A stretch of DNA of 64,000 nucleotides from DAIOEK01 sp963828285 (GTDB taxonomy: Bacteria > Chloroflexota > Anaerolineae > Anaerolineales > Anaerolineaceae), in contig CAWHEB010000006.1 in NCBI GenBank assembly GCA_963828285.1, positions 62,001 through 126,000 of the forward strand, in the 5' to 3' direction. Both the position numbers and the translations under genes were made by a program. This document shows, piece after piece, positions 33,843 to 43,718 of the stretch; within the stretch, counting starts at the first letter, position 1, and every line of letters starts with the position of its first letter. Under the pieces are notes generated by a model, which was given only the letters and a program-made list of their open reading frames with translations, was not told the origin of the DNA and did no database searches.

Positions 33843-35070
33843 GCTTTCCCTCGTTAATATCGGTGGTAGCTCCAAAGCTCCCATCGGATACTCTGATTGT
33901 AATTTTCTCGGCACCGTGGATTTGGCTTACAGATGATATGATTTGGTGATTTGTATCGTTTTCAACCATTGCGTATCCCCGCTGAAGTACTGCGAATGGA
34001 TCGATTGCCTTCAACCTGCCTTGCAGATTCGCCATTCGGGCAGATTGCTGGCGATGCTGTCCGATATAGGCTTTGTTCATGCGATGGAGATAAAAATCCA
34101 GTGTCTGCCGACCATTCTGGATCCTGACTTCTGGCGACTTTCTTTCCAACTCATAAATCTTTTGTTGCAAAGCTTGTCGTGTTGTATTGATCTGATGCAT
34201 TACCAACTGGTCCAAATGGGTCTGCCATCCCATCAATAATGCTTTTAATTCATCCGAATTAGGTGTTGCCAGTTCCGCTGCACCGGTAGGGGTTGGCGCT
34301 CTAACATCAGCGACAAAATCCACCAATGTGAAATCGGTCTCGTGCCCAACTCCGCTGATCACTGGGATGGGACATTCTGCGATTGCCCGTACCAGTGTCT
34401 CGTTATTAAATGCCCAAAGGTCTTCGATCGAACCACCACCACGGGCTATGATGATCACATCCGGTTTAACTTTCAACTTGAGCAGTTTGGTAAGTGCATT
34501 TAATAAACTTAATGGAGCATCCACTCCCTGTACTGATGCCGGGGATAGAACTATCCTGGCGACCGGGTATCTGCGCGAGATGGTTTGCAAAAGATCCTGT
34601 AAGGCAGCTCCACTCGGGGAGGTCACAATTCCTATAGCCTTGGGTTGGTCCGGAAGTGGGATTTTCCTATCCTGGGAAAACAGACCTTCTGATTCTAGTT
34701 TATTCTTGAGGCGAATGAACTCAGCGTACAGCTCACCTTCACCAGATAAGCGGATCTCATCAATGGTGAGTTGATACTGCCCTCCCGTCTCGTAAACGGT
34801 GATGCTGCCGTGTGCTTCAACCAGAATACCATCCCGGACGATACGTTGGAGTCGTAACGCTTCCCGCTTCCAAATCACTGCCCGTAATTGAGCAGATGAA
34901 TCTTTTAGAGTCAAGTAGATGTGACCTGAAGCCGGTCGTGAAACATTGGATATCTCGCCAGTCACCCAGCAGTCCTGCAGATCTTCTTGTGATTCAACGA
35001 GATATCTGACTTTTCGATTTATCTCGGATACTGTGAGTGGAACTTGTAGTCCCGGAAATTGCATTTGCAT
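33835..35070 (-). CDS. xseA: Exodeoxyribonuclease VII large subunit
   Basis: 411 residues. N-terminal OB-fold with VTGEISNVSRPASGHIYLTLKD near residue 40, then the catalytic domain containing GIVTSPSGAALQDLL, IIARGGGSIEDLWAFN and GVGHETDFTLVDFVAD, followed by a coiled-coil C-terminus. This is the catalytic subunit of ExoVII, active on single-stranded DNA from both ends. Coupled to xseB by an eight-base overlap. Confidence 0.95.
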   Translation of the reverse strand: MQMQFPGLQVPLTVSEINRKVRYLVESQEDLQDCWVTGEISNVSRPASGHIYLTLKDSSAQLRAVIWKREALRLQRIVRDGILVEAHGSITVYETGGQYQLTIDEIRLSGEGELYAEFIRLKNKLESEGLFSQDRKIPLPDQPKAIGIVTSPSGAALQDLLQTISRRYPVARIVLSPASVQGVDAPLSLLNALTKLLKLKVKPDVIIIARGGGSIEDLWAFNNETLVRAIAECPIPVISGVGHETDFTLVDFVADVRAPTPTGAAELATPNSDELKALLMGWQTHLDQLVMHQINTTRQALQQKIYELERKSPEVRIQNGRQTLDFYLHRMNKAYIGQHRQQSARMANLQGRLKAIDPFAVLQRGYAMVENDTNHQIISSVSQIHGAEKITIRVSDGSFGATTDINEGKHE

Positions 35071-35244
35071 ATGGATAGAATAACCGTGACTATTCTGGCT
35101 GTCAAATCATCGGGGACGAATTGGAACCATTATTTCAAAATCTATTCAAATGGTCAGTATCGAAACTGGCATTTTGACCAGGTTTAGTGTAAGTCCATTT
35201 ATTTAAGATATAGGAGAATGTAATGTAAGAAATGTGAGGCGAAC

Positions 35245-36057
35245 ATGAATTCAAATCTAAAACTGAGAAATTCTCAAACGATCTCGATCATAATTTTAGT
35301 CCTGATGGTCATCCAATCAATATTGGGAATGTTGTTTCCGAATCTCTACCGTGATAATGATTTTGTCACCACCACGTGGAAGGGTAATGACATCATCACA
35401 TTGTTTCTGGTTGTCCCCGTTTTCTTGTCAGCATTAATTCATGCCTCGCGCGGATCAATCCGCGCAAAGCTTGTGCTGATCGGAGTCCTGGATTACGCTC
35501 TGTATAACTACGGATTTTATTTGTTTGGTACTTCTTTCAATGCCTTCTTCCTGCTGTATGTTGCTTTGTTTGGATTATCCATTTTCGCCTTAATCCTGAA
35601 CATCACCAGCCTTGATTTGAGTCAGATCAAACAGCATATTCACCCTAAAATGCCTGTCAAATTCATTGCTGGTTATATGTATTTTGTAGTTATCGGATTA
35701 ACTCTGGTGTATCTACTTCAATCCATTGGCTTTATCTTTACCGGGGTACTACCAGACATCGTAACACGTTCGGGTCATCCTACCAGTATTGTGTTTGCCC
35801 TCGACCTTACTTTGCTTATCCCATTCTTTGCCCTCGGCGCTTACTGGCTCTTGAAACGAAATCCTTGGGGAGTGATCATTACTGCCGCAATTCTGGTAAA
35901 GGGACCGTTTTATACGATCATCCTCTCGTTGAATACTTTCCTGGTTTCGACCTTAGAAGGTTCGATCGACGTGGCTCAACTTTCATTGTGGATTAGTCTG
36001 ACAGTTTTCGGAGTGATCGCTGCCTTCCTGACTTATCGAAATATCAAGACCGCATAA
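35245..36057 (+). CDS. Multi-pass membrane protein, function unknown
   Basis: 270 residues with about eight hydrophobic helices and few charged loops. A conserved-looking feature is LDYALYNYGFYLFGTSFNAFFLLYVALFG. No known family is recognised with certainty. It has its own promoter region (174 bases upstream divergent from xseA) and a clear terminator downstream, so it is a single-gene unit. Confidence 0.75.
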   Translation: MNSNLKLRNSQTISIIILVLMVIQSILGMLFPNLYRDNDFVTTTWKGNDIITLFLVVPVFLSALIHASRGSIRAKLVLIGVLDYALYNYGFYLFGTSFNAFFLLYVALFGLSIFALILNITSLDLSQIKQHIHPKMPVKFIAGYMYFVVIGLTLVYLLQSIGFIFTGVLPDIVTRSGHPTSIVFALDLTLLIPFFALGAYWLLKRNPWGVIITAAILVKGPFYTIILSLNTFLVSTLEGSIDVAQLSLWISLTVFGVIAAFLTYRNIKTA

Positions 36058-36084
36058 ATCGTTTCTTCGCTCATTATTTACCTG

Positions 36085-36117
36085 GTACCTATCGGATCTG
36101 ATCGATGGGTACTTTTT
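36085..36117 (+). terminator. Rho-independent terminator of the membrane protein gene
   Basis: GTACCTATCG (36085-36094) pairs with CGATGGGTAC (36103-36112), one G-T wobble, followed by TTTTT. Confidence 0.8.
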
Positions 36118-36203
36118 ACCTTTATTTTCTGGAACTATATTAAGTTTTGATACATAATATTTATCTATTGTGATTTCGTTTATGTTTACAAAAGGTAGGT
36201 GGC

Positions 36204-36689
36204 ATGATATCTATTTCTGACTTAATCAAGATGCTAAAGATTGAGAATAAGGTCATACATGACCAGACCAACGGATTATCCCACCTGGATACACTCCTTC
36301 AGCCTCAACCCACCGGAAATTGCATGAATTGGGTCCTGGGTCATTTGTTGGACACCCAGATCGTTCTCCTCGGTGTGTTAGGTGGAGTATCCCCGATTGA
36401 TCCCAACCACCTGGAAAGATATACACGTGAATCTGATCCGATTCGCATGGACGGTGTTGATGTGTTGAATCTAGGCCAACTGCTTGCTGGGAATGATCAG
36501 ATACATGATGCCCTCTGTACTCGATTGGGTGAGATGACTGATGCGGATTTCGAGGAAGATATCCAACTAGGCGAACGGACTGTAAACCGCGGCTGGCGAG
36601 TATTTTTTCTTCACTTCCATTTCACCTACCATATTGGACAATTAGAACTGCTTCGGCAGTTGGCTGGCTTCTCCGACAAGATCATTTAA
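36204..36689 (+). CDS. DinB-like four-helix protein
   Basis: 161 residues. The GHLLDTQIVLL segment near residue 48 and the C-terminal HFHFTYHIGQLELLRQLAG carry the histidines expected for the metal site of the DinB/YfiT superfamily. Members include thiol transferases and DNA-damage-induced proteins; function here unknown. Precedes a small membrane protein by 18 bases, likely co-transcribed. Confidence 0.75.
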   Translation: MISISDLIKMLKIENKVIHDQTNGLSHLDTLLQPQPTGNCMNWVLGHLLDTQIVLLGVLGGVSPIDPNHLERYTRESDPIRMDGVDVLNLGQLLAGNDQIHDALCTRLGEMTDADFEEDIQLGERTVNRGWRVFFLHFHFTYHIGQLELLRQLAGFSDKII

Positions 36690-36707
36690 ATTAGAGAAGG
36701 AGAGACG

Positions 36708-37274
36708 ATGTTCATAACATTATCAAATTGGTTACAAAGGGTGTCAAAAGGTTGGTTGGTGGCTGTTGCTACTGCTATTTTTGTCCTCTTTCTTATTCTG
36801 ATCCTTCCTGCCCAAACAAAATCAATGATGGCATATTCCGCTCATGTCGGTTCGCCTGATATGTCTTTTGCTTATACGCCTGCAGATCTATATCGGATGG
36901 CAGAATCGTATGGGCCAGCCGGTCGTTCAGCTTATATTCAGGCGCGGTTTACTTTTGACCTTGTCTGGCCGTTGGTTTATACACTTTTTCTCTCTGTGAC
37001 CACCTCTTGGCTTTTATTAAAACTCCCTGGGATCAACACAAAGTGGTTCTTGTTGAATCAGCTTCCGGTCATCGGTATGCTGGCAGACTACACCGAGAAC
37101 ATCACTGCAAGCATTGTAATGGCTAAGTATCCACAACTTACACCGGGCGTGGATTACCTTGCTCCGATTTTTTCACTCGTAAAATGGCTGTTCATCTATT
37201 CCAGTTTCGCGGTGGTCATATTGATATTTTTTGTGGTTGTCTGGCGGACGATTTCTCCTCGTAAGGCGAATTGA
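36708..37274 (+). CDS. Conserved membrane protein, function unknown
   Basis: 188 residues with four hydrophobic segments and a long loop between the first and second (residues 40-80, including YTPADLYRMAESYGPAGR). I do not recognise a named family. SD-like GGAGA is nine bases upstream. A terminator follows at 37354. Confidence 0.72.
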   Translation: MFITLSNWLQRVSKGWLVAVATAIFVLFLILILPAQTKSMMAYSAHVGSPDMSFAYTPADLYRMAESYGPAGRSAYIQARFTFDLVWPLVYTLFLSVTTSWLLLKLPGINTKWFLLNQLPVIGMLADYTENITASIVMAKYPQLTPGVDYLAPIFSLVKWLFIYSSFAVVILIFFVVVWRTISPRKAN

Positions 37275-37353
37275 CTAAAATTCTTTTGATCCTAATTTTC
37301 ACGAGTCAGATTTCAATCAAGAAATTTGTATATGAAAACTAGGAACAATCCTT

Positions 37354-37387
37354 ATCCAATCCACGTCTTTTTGTGGATTGGATTTTT
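37354..37387 (+). terminator. Rho-independent terminator of the DinB/membrane-protein pair
   Basis: ATCCAATCCAC (37354-37364) pairs with GTGGATTGGAT (37373-37383), eight-base loop, then TTTT. Confidence 0.85.
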
Positions 37388-37428
37388 GTATTAAACTTGA
37401 AGGATAGGTTCTTATGGAAGAGGAAATC

Positions 37429-38190
37429 ATGATGAAAAAGAAGGTACTTTTTTCAATTCTAATGACCATGGTGTTACTGACTGGGTGTTCGCAAACCAAT
37501 AAGTTGGAGAAAACAGGATGGATACTTAAAAGTCTCAATGGTCAGCCTGCGTTAACCGACTCTACAATAACGCTTAATTTCTCCGAAGGAAAAGCTTCTG
37601 GTACGGATGGTTGTAACAGCATCAATGGATCGTATAAATCTGGCGGCAACAAATTGACCTTCGGCAAAGACTTTATGAGCACAATGATGGCATGTTCTGA
37701 ACCTGTGATGAACCAGGCTGCTGATTACATCACCGCTTTGAATCAAACTAAATCATTTAATCTGATCAACGATGTCCTCACAATGCTGGATAAAGCCGGG
37801 CATGAACTGGCAGTCTTTAAGAAACAAAACACGTCCGATCTCGCCGGCACATCCTGGATGGTCACAGGATATAACAATGGAAAGGCCGCAGTTACAACCC
37901 TGATTACTGGTTCTGAAATTACTCTTTCTTTTGCTCTGGACAGCAAATTGAATGGGAAAGCTGGATGCAACAATTATTCTGCAATGTACGAAATCAACCA
38001 GGGGACGATCAAAATTGGTCCGTTGGCATCCACAAAAACTATGTGCCTCGAACCAGCCGGGATCATGGAGCAGGAAGCTGCCTATTTGAATGCGTTGAGT
38101 ACAGGATCCACGTATCGCATGGACGGGGATAAACTTGAGCTTCGAAACACCGATGGCTTAATTGCTTTATCCCTGAAAAAAGCACAATGA
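37429..38190 (+). CDS. META-domain lipoprotein with two META repeats
   Basis: About 253 residues. A lipoprotein signal ends at LLTGC. Two META/HslJ-like domains follow: WILKSLNGQP...GTDGCNSINGSY near residues 30-75 and SWMVTGYNNGKAA...KAGCNNYSAMY near residues 140-190, each with conserved cysteines. META proteins are found in heat-shock protein HslJ and in secreted stress proteins. GAGG five bases before the ATG at 37429 decides that start over 37414. Confidence 0.85.
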   Translation: MMKKKVLFSILMTMVLLTGCSQTNKLEKTGWILKSLNGQPALTDSTITLNFSEGKASGTDGCNSINGSYKSGGNKLTFGKDFMSTMMACSEPVMNQAADYITALNQTKSFNLINDVLTMLDKAGHELAVFKKQNTSDLAGTSWMVTGYNNGKAAVTTLITGSEITLSFALDSKLNGKAGCNNYSAMYEINQGTIKIGPLASTKTMCLEPAGIMEQEAAYLNALSTGSTYRMDGDKLELRNTDGLIALSLKKAQ

Positions 38191-38232
38191 CCTCAGTCGG
38201 AAATATTAAGATTTCACAGGGATGATGGGATC

Positions 38233-38625
38233 ATGACACAAACGCTTGCTATGCTGGCTTTAGTCGTTCGAGAATATGACGAAGCAATCACTTTCTTCAC
38301 AGATAATCTAAAATTTGAATTGTTCGAAGATACCGACATGGGGAATGGCAAGCGTTGGGTGGTTATCGCTCCACCCGGTTCCAGCGGATCCCGCATATTG
38401 CTGGCGAAGGCAAACAATCTGGAGCAGGAGAAGACTATTGGAAACCAAACCGGGGGTAGGGTTTTCCTGTTTTTGCACACCGACGACTTCTGGCGCGATT
38501 ACAATCGAATGAAAACAGATGGGATCAATTTCATTGAGGAACCACGCCATGAATCATATGGAACGGTTGTGGTTTTTACAGACCTGTACGGTAACAAATG
38601 GGATTTTATTCAACCCAATTTGTAA
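38233..38625 (+). CDS. VOC family (glyoxalase/dioxygenase fold) protein
   Basis: 130 residues with two beta-alpha-beta-beta-beta motifs. Features are LALVVREYDEAITFFTDNL near the start, VFLFLHTDD, and YGTVVVFTDLYGNKWDFIQ at the end, typical of VOC proteins. Substrate unknown. It lies 42 bases after the META lipoprotein. Confidence 0.82.
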   Translation: MTQTLAMLALVVREYDEAITFFTDNLKFELFEDTDMGNGKRWVVIAPPGSSGSRILLAKANNLEQEKTIGNQTGGRVFLFLHTDDFWRDYNRMKTDGINFIEEPRHESYGTVVVFTDLYGNKWDFIQPNL

Positions 38626-38867
38626 ATAATTTCCTAATTTAATGATTTAAACATAATTGATATACAAAGCGCATGATCAATGATGTACTTTGATTTCTTA
38701 CATTCCAATAACATATTTACATAAACCTGAACTTATTTTGTTTTCAGGCTTTAATAAGAAAAAAATATCTCATGACAATTCTCCTTGAAATATGATGTCA
38801 TTGCTGTGACTATTTTCATCTCTTAGGGTTTAACCTCATATACAGTCTTCAACCACACAGGAGCATC

Positions 38868-40118
38868 ATGCTAACCGATAAAGCATTTCGTGTTTACCCA
38901 TACCGCTGGGTTGTTTTGGGTGTTTTCATGCTGATTAATCTGACGATCCAGGTCCTCTGGGTTACTTATGCCCCCATTACTGGTCTTGCTGCCAGTTTTT
39001 ACGGAGTCTCCGATCTTCAAATCGGTTTATTGGCGATGACATTCATGATCGCTTTTATCCCTTTATCCATTCCCGTTTCATGGGCAATTGACACCTACGG
39101 ATTCCGTTTGACAGTTAGTATCGGTGCCATTCTCATGGGAGTCTTTGGCATCGTCCGCGGACTAGCCGGCACGAATTACACCCTTGTCTTGTTATCAACG
39201 ATTGGAATTGCGATTGCCCAACCGTTCTTATTAAATGCCTGGACTAAGGTTCCTGCGCAGTGGTTTAGTATCAACGAACGTGCGACTTCGGTGGGTTTGG
39301 TGACCCTGGCTAGTTTGGTGGGAACAGCCCTTGGGATGATCCTCACACCGCTTCTCATCGAAACCTACTCCATACCTAATGTCCAGCTTTTCTTTGGAAT
39401 AGCTGCAGCCGTTAGCTCAGTATTGTTCCTGATCTTTGCCAGAGAAAAACCTGCTACTCCACCATGTCCTCAAGGTATGGAAGTTCGCGCGTTAATGCTG
39501 GATGGTTTAAAGCATGCATTGACCATCAAAGATTTCAGGATGTTTTTATTTGTCTCCTTTATTGGTATGGGGATTTTCAACGGTGTCACCACATGGGTGG
39601 AAAATATAATTCGTCCTCGCGGTTTTAGTCCAACTGATGCGGGAGTGACTGGGGCGATGATGCTGGCTGGTGGGGTGGTTGGCGCAGTGGTCATGCCTAT
39701 GTTCTCTGACCGGCAGGCTAAACGCCAGAAATTCATCATGCTCGGATTCCTCCTGGCGATCCCTGGTTTGATCGGTCTGACATTTGCCAATACCGCCTGG
39801 CTGCTGTTCGTCTCTGCATTTGAACTGGGTTTCTTCCTGGTGAGCACAAGTCCGATCGGTATGCAGTATTCTGCCGAGATTACCAATCCCACTCCGGAAG
39901 GTACTTCCACAGGTCTGATCCAGCTATGTGGGCAGGCTTCGGTTGTCTTTGTGTTTATCATGGAAGCGTTGAAAGCTCCTGATGGAGCTTTCACTCCTGC
40001 TTTGTTAGTAGCCGTGATGTTGCTGCTGCTAAGTACTCAATTCATCATTCGCATGAAGGATCCTGTTGTCGCCGAACTACCTCCCGAAATAGACCCGGAA
40101 CCGCTGCCTGTCGGTTAG
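38868..40118 (+). CDS. Major facilitator superfamily transporter
   Basis: 416 residues, about twelve helices with a central cytosolic loop near residue 200. The inter-helix region WAIDTYGFRLTVSIG resembles the MFS A-motif between helices 2 and 3, and SDRQAKRQKFIM is the related motif in the second half. Resembles the FLVCR/oligosaccharide-type MFS group, but the substrate is unknown. AGGAG is six bases upstream of the ATG. Precedes the thiamine riboswitch; a role in thiamine transport is possible but not shown. Confidence 0.82.
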   Translation: MLTDKAFRVYPYRWVVLGVFMLINLTIQVLWVTYAPITGLAASFYGVSDLQIGLLAMTFMIAFIPLSIPVSWAIDTYGFRLTVSIGAILMGVFGIVRGLAGTNYTLVLLSTIGIAIAQPFLLNAWTKVPAQWFSINERATSVGLVTLASLVGTALGMILTPLLIETYSIPNVQLFFGIAAAVSSVLFLIFAREKPATPPCPQGMEVRALMLDGLKHALTIKDFRMFLFVSFIGMGIFNGVTTWVENIIRPRGFSPTDAGVTGAMMLAGGVVGAVVMPMFSDRQAKRQKFIMLGFLLAIPGLIGLTFANTAWLLFVSAFELGFFLVSTSPIGMQYSAEITNPTPEGTSTGLIQLCGQASVVFVFIMEALKAPDGAFTPALLVAVMLLLLSTQFIIRMKDPVVAELPPEIDPEPLPVG

Positions 40119-40155
40119 GTTGGATTTGATCAACCTAAGGAGAACATACACTTAC

Positions 40156-40185
40156 TTGACGAGGGATCGTTTCTAAAGGTATCAT
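40156..40185 (+). promoter_or_regulatory. Promoter of the thiamine operon
   Basis: TTGACG (40156-40161), an 18-base spacer and TATCAT (40180-40185). Transcription would start about eight to ten bases before the TPP aptamer. Confidence 0.65.
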
Positions 40186-40193
40186 TAGTTAAT

Positions 40194-40294
40194 AATTGAA
40201 TGGGGAGCCTGAATCGCCAGGCTGAGAGGAAGGCGCAAAGCTTTCGACCCTACGAACCTGATCCGGATAATGCCGGCGGAGGGAGAATGCAATT
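40194..40294 (+). ncRNA. TPP riboswitch (THI element)
   Basis: The conserved THI-box parts appear in order: GGGGAGCC, GGCTGAGAGG, ACCCTACGAACCTGATCCGG, TAATGCCGGCG and AGGGAGA. The outer helix P1 may form from AATTG (40194-40198) and CAATT (40290-40294). It precedes a terminator and the thiN-thiB-thiP-thiQ operon, matching its known role of repressing thiamine genes when TPP is abundant. Confidence 0.95.
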
Positions 40295-40302
40295 GAGTAA
40301 TC

Positions 40303-40326
40303 AAACCTCCGTCAGGGAGGTTTTTT
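40303..40326 (+). terminator. Riboswitch expression platform terminator
   Basis: AAACCTCC (40303-40310) pairs with GGAGGTTT (40316-40323), followed by T residues. The GGAGG of the 3' arm is also the only SD for thiN, whose TTG start (40325) lies in the T run, so one stem can block both transcription and translation. Confidence 0.85.
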
Positions 40327-40960
40327 GTTAACTGAAACTGTATCACTCTACTTAAATGGAGAGTATCCACCTGGCAATGAAACCCGTCCAGAAGGCGTCA
40401 TCATCGCTGTCGATGGAGGTCTTCATCACCTCATCAAACACAATTGGCTGCCCGATCTGTTGATCGGAGATCTGGATTCGGTCTTACCTGAAGAACTTCG
40501 AATCATACAATCAGCCAACATTGAGATCGAACTCTTTCCACGCGAAAAAGATTTCACCGATTTCGAATTGGCACTGGATAAAGCAGCTTCATATCATCCC
40601 TCAAAAATTGATATTCATGGCGCATTAGGCGGACGGATCGATCATGAGCTAACCAATCTGGCTGTTTTTGCATCAGAAAAGTATTCAAGTATGGAATTGA
40701 GGATCGTCAATGAAAACCAATCCATCACGCTAATTCGAAAAACGCGCACCATCGACGGTCAACCAGGTGACCTAATTTCATTGATCCCATTCGGCGGCGA
40801 GGTGCAAGGAGTTACGACACATGGTCTTCAATACCCATTAGCAAATGAGACACTGCCTTTGTCTTCAAGCAGGGGAATTTCGAATGTTATGCTAATACAA
40901 ACTGCCGAAGTTATTATCTCTAAAGGATTACTATTATGCGTACATCTATCTATGTCATAA
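40325..40960 (+). CDS. thiN: Thiamine pyrophosphokinase
   Basis: 211 residues. IIAVDGGLHHL near residue 26, LLIGDLDSV near residue 45 and FPREKDFTDFELAL near residue 72 are the catalytic motifs. HGALGGRIDHELTNL follows. It transfers diphosphate from ATP to thiamine, giving TPP in one step. The start is TTG at 40325 in the terminator T tract; no later in-frame ATG precedes the conserved core. Overlaps thiB by 25 bases. Confidence 0.92.
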   Translation: MLTETVSLYLNGEYPPGNETRPEGVIIAVDGGLHHLIKHNWLPDLLIGDLDSVLPEELRIIQSANIEIELFPREKDFTDFELALDKAASYHPSKIDIHGALGGRIDHELTNLAVFASEKYSSMELRIVNENQSITLIRKTRTIDGQPGDLISLIPFGGEVQGVTTHGLQYPLANETLPLSSSRGISNVMLIQTAEVIISKGLLLCVHLSMS

Positions 40961-42000
40961 CCATTCTATCCATTCTCGTACTCTCTGCTTGTCAGGCAGT
41001 TCCATCACCATCCATGCAATCATCTACTCCAGTGGTGCTAAAAGTGATGACCCATGATTCTTTCTCTCTGAGTGAATCGGTGGTGAAATCTTTTGAATCT
41101 GCAAATAATGTACAACTGGAATTCATTAAATCAGGTGATACCGGTTCGGCTTTGAACCGTGCCATATTGACCAAATCCTCTCCCCAGGCGGATGTATTCT
41201 TCGGTGTGGATAATACCTACTTCTCTCGTGCCATCAAAGAAAAGATTTTCCAACCTTACCAATCCCCTTTACTTGCATCCATCTCCGATGAATACAAGAT
41301 TGACTCAACGTTCCAACTGACTCCGGTGGATTTTGGAGATGTGTGTATCAATTATGATAAGGCTTACTTTAAAGATAAAAACTTGGATTTGCCAGCAACC
41401 CTTGAAGATTTGACCAAACCGGAGTATCAAGGATTGCTCGTTGTGGAAAACCCGGCAACATCCTCACCAGGGCTGGCATTTTTATTGGCAACAATTGCCC
41501 AGTACGGTGAGACCGGTTATCTGGATTACTGGCAGAGACTGGCTGAAAACGGAGTTGTGATCGTAAATGATTGGAACACCGCTTACTACACAAATTTTTC
41601 AGCATCCAGTGGAAAAGGTGCCCAGCCAATGGTGGTATCTTACGCCTCCAGCCCGGCAGCAGAGGTCATCTTTGCGGAGAAGGAATTAAAAGAATCTCCG
41701 ACTGCATCGATCGTGTCAAAAAATATGTGTTTCAGACAGGTGGAATTTATCGGTATTCTCAATGGAACGAAGAACCTTGATCTCGCGAAAAAGTTTGTCG
41801 ATGCGATGATCAGTCCCGAGATCCAGAACGACATCCCCATGCAAATGTTTGTTTATCCGGTAAATAAGGATGCTGTTCTCCCTGAACAATTCACGAATTA
41901 TTCCCAGGTTCCAAAGGAACCGGCTACGATCTCTGCTGATCGGATTGATCAAAACCGGGAAAAATGGATTCAGGATTGGAGTAGTCAGATCCTCAAATGA
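40936..42000 (+). CDS. thiB: Thiamine ABC transporter substrate-binding lipoprotein
   Basis: 354 residues with a lipoprotein signal ending LVLSAC. The mature part reads VLKVMTHDSFSLSE and SPQADVFFGVDNTY, close to ThiB/TbpA, and belongs to the iron/thiamine family of periplasmic-type binding proteins. It binds thiamine or TPP outside the membrane. It overlaps thiN and the next permease gene (stop and start share bases at 41997-42000). Confidence 0.9.
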   Translation: MRTSIYVITILSILVLSACQAVPSPSMQSSTPVVLKVMTHDSFSLSESVVKSFESANNVQLEFIKSGDTGSALNRAILTKSSPQADVFFGVDNTYFSRAIKEKIFQPYQSPLLASISDEYKIDSTFQLTPVDFGDVCINYDKAYFKDKNLDLPATLEDLTKPEYQGLLVVENPATSSPGLAFLLATIAQYGETGYLDYWQRLAENGVVIVNDWNTAYYTNFSASSGKGAQPMVVSYASSPAAEVIFAEKELKESPTASIVSKNMCFRQVEFIGILNGTKNLDLAKKFVDAMISPEIQNDIPMQMFVYPVNKDAVLPEQFTNYSQVPKEPATISADRIDQNREKWIQDWSSQILK

Positions 42001-43716
42001 CGAATCAGGGGTTTTGGATAAAAAAGTTGATCACCCGTATTAACCTGAAATGGTTTCTTTGGGTGATTCCCACCCTTTTTATCATCCTCTTCTTTTTTTA
42101 CCCACTGGTTACCATCTTCAAAACCAGCTTTGACCGAATTCCATCATCTGGAATCCTTTCAATCCCTTGGTCGTTGATTCTAAAGCGCGTCAGTTTCACT
42201 TTCTGGCAAGCAGGTCTTTCTACATTCTTTACATTTCTAATCGGATTACCGACTGCTTTCCTTTTTGCCAGATACTCCTTTCCAGGCAGAAGAGCATTGC
42301 AGGTGATCACCAGTCTCCCTTTCATGCTCCCGACTGTCGTTGTTGCTGCAGGTTTCACAGCAATCGTTGGTCCCAATGGATTTCTGAATAGCATTTTGGC
42401 CAGAGCGTTCCATTTATCGAACCCTCCAATACAGATCATGGGAACATTGACTGCGATAATCCTGGCACATGTTTTCTACAACGTCACCATTGTCCTCAGA
42501 TTGGTGGGAGGATCGTTAACTCGGCTGGATCCGCGCTATTCCATGACAGCCAGGACTCTGGGAGCGAATTGCTGGCAGGTCTTGCGTTGGGTTACGATTT
42601 CGCTGATCCGTCCGGTACTGATCGCAGCGCTGGTCCTTGGTATTCTTGTTCGATTTCACCAGTTTCGGGGTTATCCTTCTTCTTGGCAGTCCACAAACAG
42701 CAACACTGGAAGTGGAAATCTATAACTCAGACCATGAATTTGTTCAATCTACCCTTGGCTGGGATTCTAACCCTCATCCAACTATTGATTACTTTGGTTT
42801 TATCGATTGTATACCGATCGATTTCCACCAATCAGGTGGTATCCAACCCGGTAACAGAACATGAGAATCTCCACCCTACCCAAAGTATGATCGAAAAGCT
42901 CTCTATCGGAATTATGGTTTCAATCCTTCTGGTATTGAGTTATTCTCCCCCTGGCATCCCTGATTGGTAGGTCCTTCATTCCATTATCGCCACCAGGAGA
43001 GCAATCGTATCTACTCTTCCTCACTTTTCGTTGCGAATACTATTTCGCTCTGTTCCAAAACCCCCGCCAGAGCTTCTTTTATATTCCACCGGCAAACGCG
43101 ATACTGTTTCTCGCTCCGGTACGGTGATTCTCACAGCCACTAATCTCACTGTGTTCTAGGGATTCTTCTATCCTATGCCTTGCTGACAAGATCTATCTTT
43201 GCAAAAACAATGGATATAATTTGGTATCTTCCGCTCGGCGCATCTGCAGTCACATTAGGCCTTGGGATTCTCCTCGCTTTCAGTCAACCTCCGTTCAATT
43301 GGCTAAATTCTCTCTGGTTGATCCCGTTTGTTCATACCCTGGTTGCTCTCCCCTTTGTCTTGCGGACGATCTCTCCAGCCATCAATGGGATACCACCCGA
43401 ACTAAGGCAGGCTGCTGCAGTATTGGGACAGTCTCCAGCCAAAGTGTTCCTAACGGTCGACCTTCCTTTGCTGCGTCAACCGATCATCTCTGCCCTGATC
43501 TTCGCATTCACCATTTCCCTCGGGGAATTCGGGGCAACCACGTTCCTCGCCAGACCTGATGCTCCAACGATTCCGGTGGCAATTTTCCGCTATCTATCCC
43601 AACCTGGGAGTATGAATTATGGGCAGGCGATGGCTATGGCATCCATCCTGTTGATCATTTGTTCCGTCGGTATTTTATCTGCGCAACTATTTCACCTCCC
43701 CAACAGCGAGATGTAA
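41997..43716 (+). pseudogene. thiP: Thiamine ABC transporter permease ThiP, disrupted by about six frameshifts
   Basis: The N-terminal part (41997 to about 42635) is intact, with an EAA-type loop TARTLGANCWQVLRWVTISLI. Continuing protein requires shifts near 42635 (extra C), 42724 (extra A), 42947-42951 (extra C), 43107-43111 (extra base), 43124-43126 (extra base) and 43153-43156 (missing base). From 43156 the frame is clean to the stop, with a second EAA-like loop RQAAAVLGQSPAKVFLTVDLPLL. The repaired protein of about 570 residues has the expected two-permease-domain fusion. Whether it is a true pseudogene or poor sequence cannot be decided here. Confidence 0.82.
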
Positions 43717-43718
43717 CT

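Noticed and set aside
37414..37428. Upstream ATG of the META lipoprotein
   Set aside because: The GAGG within this stretch is well placed for the ATG at 37429, and the signal peptide is more typical from there.
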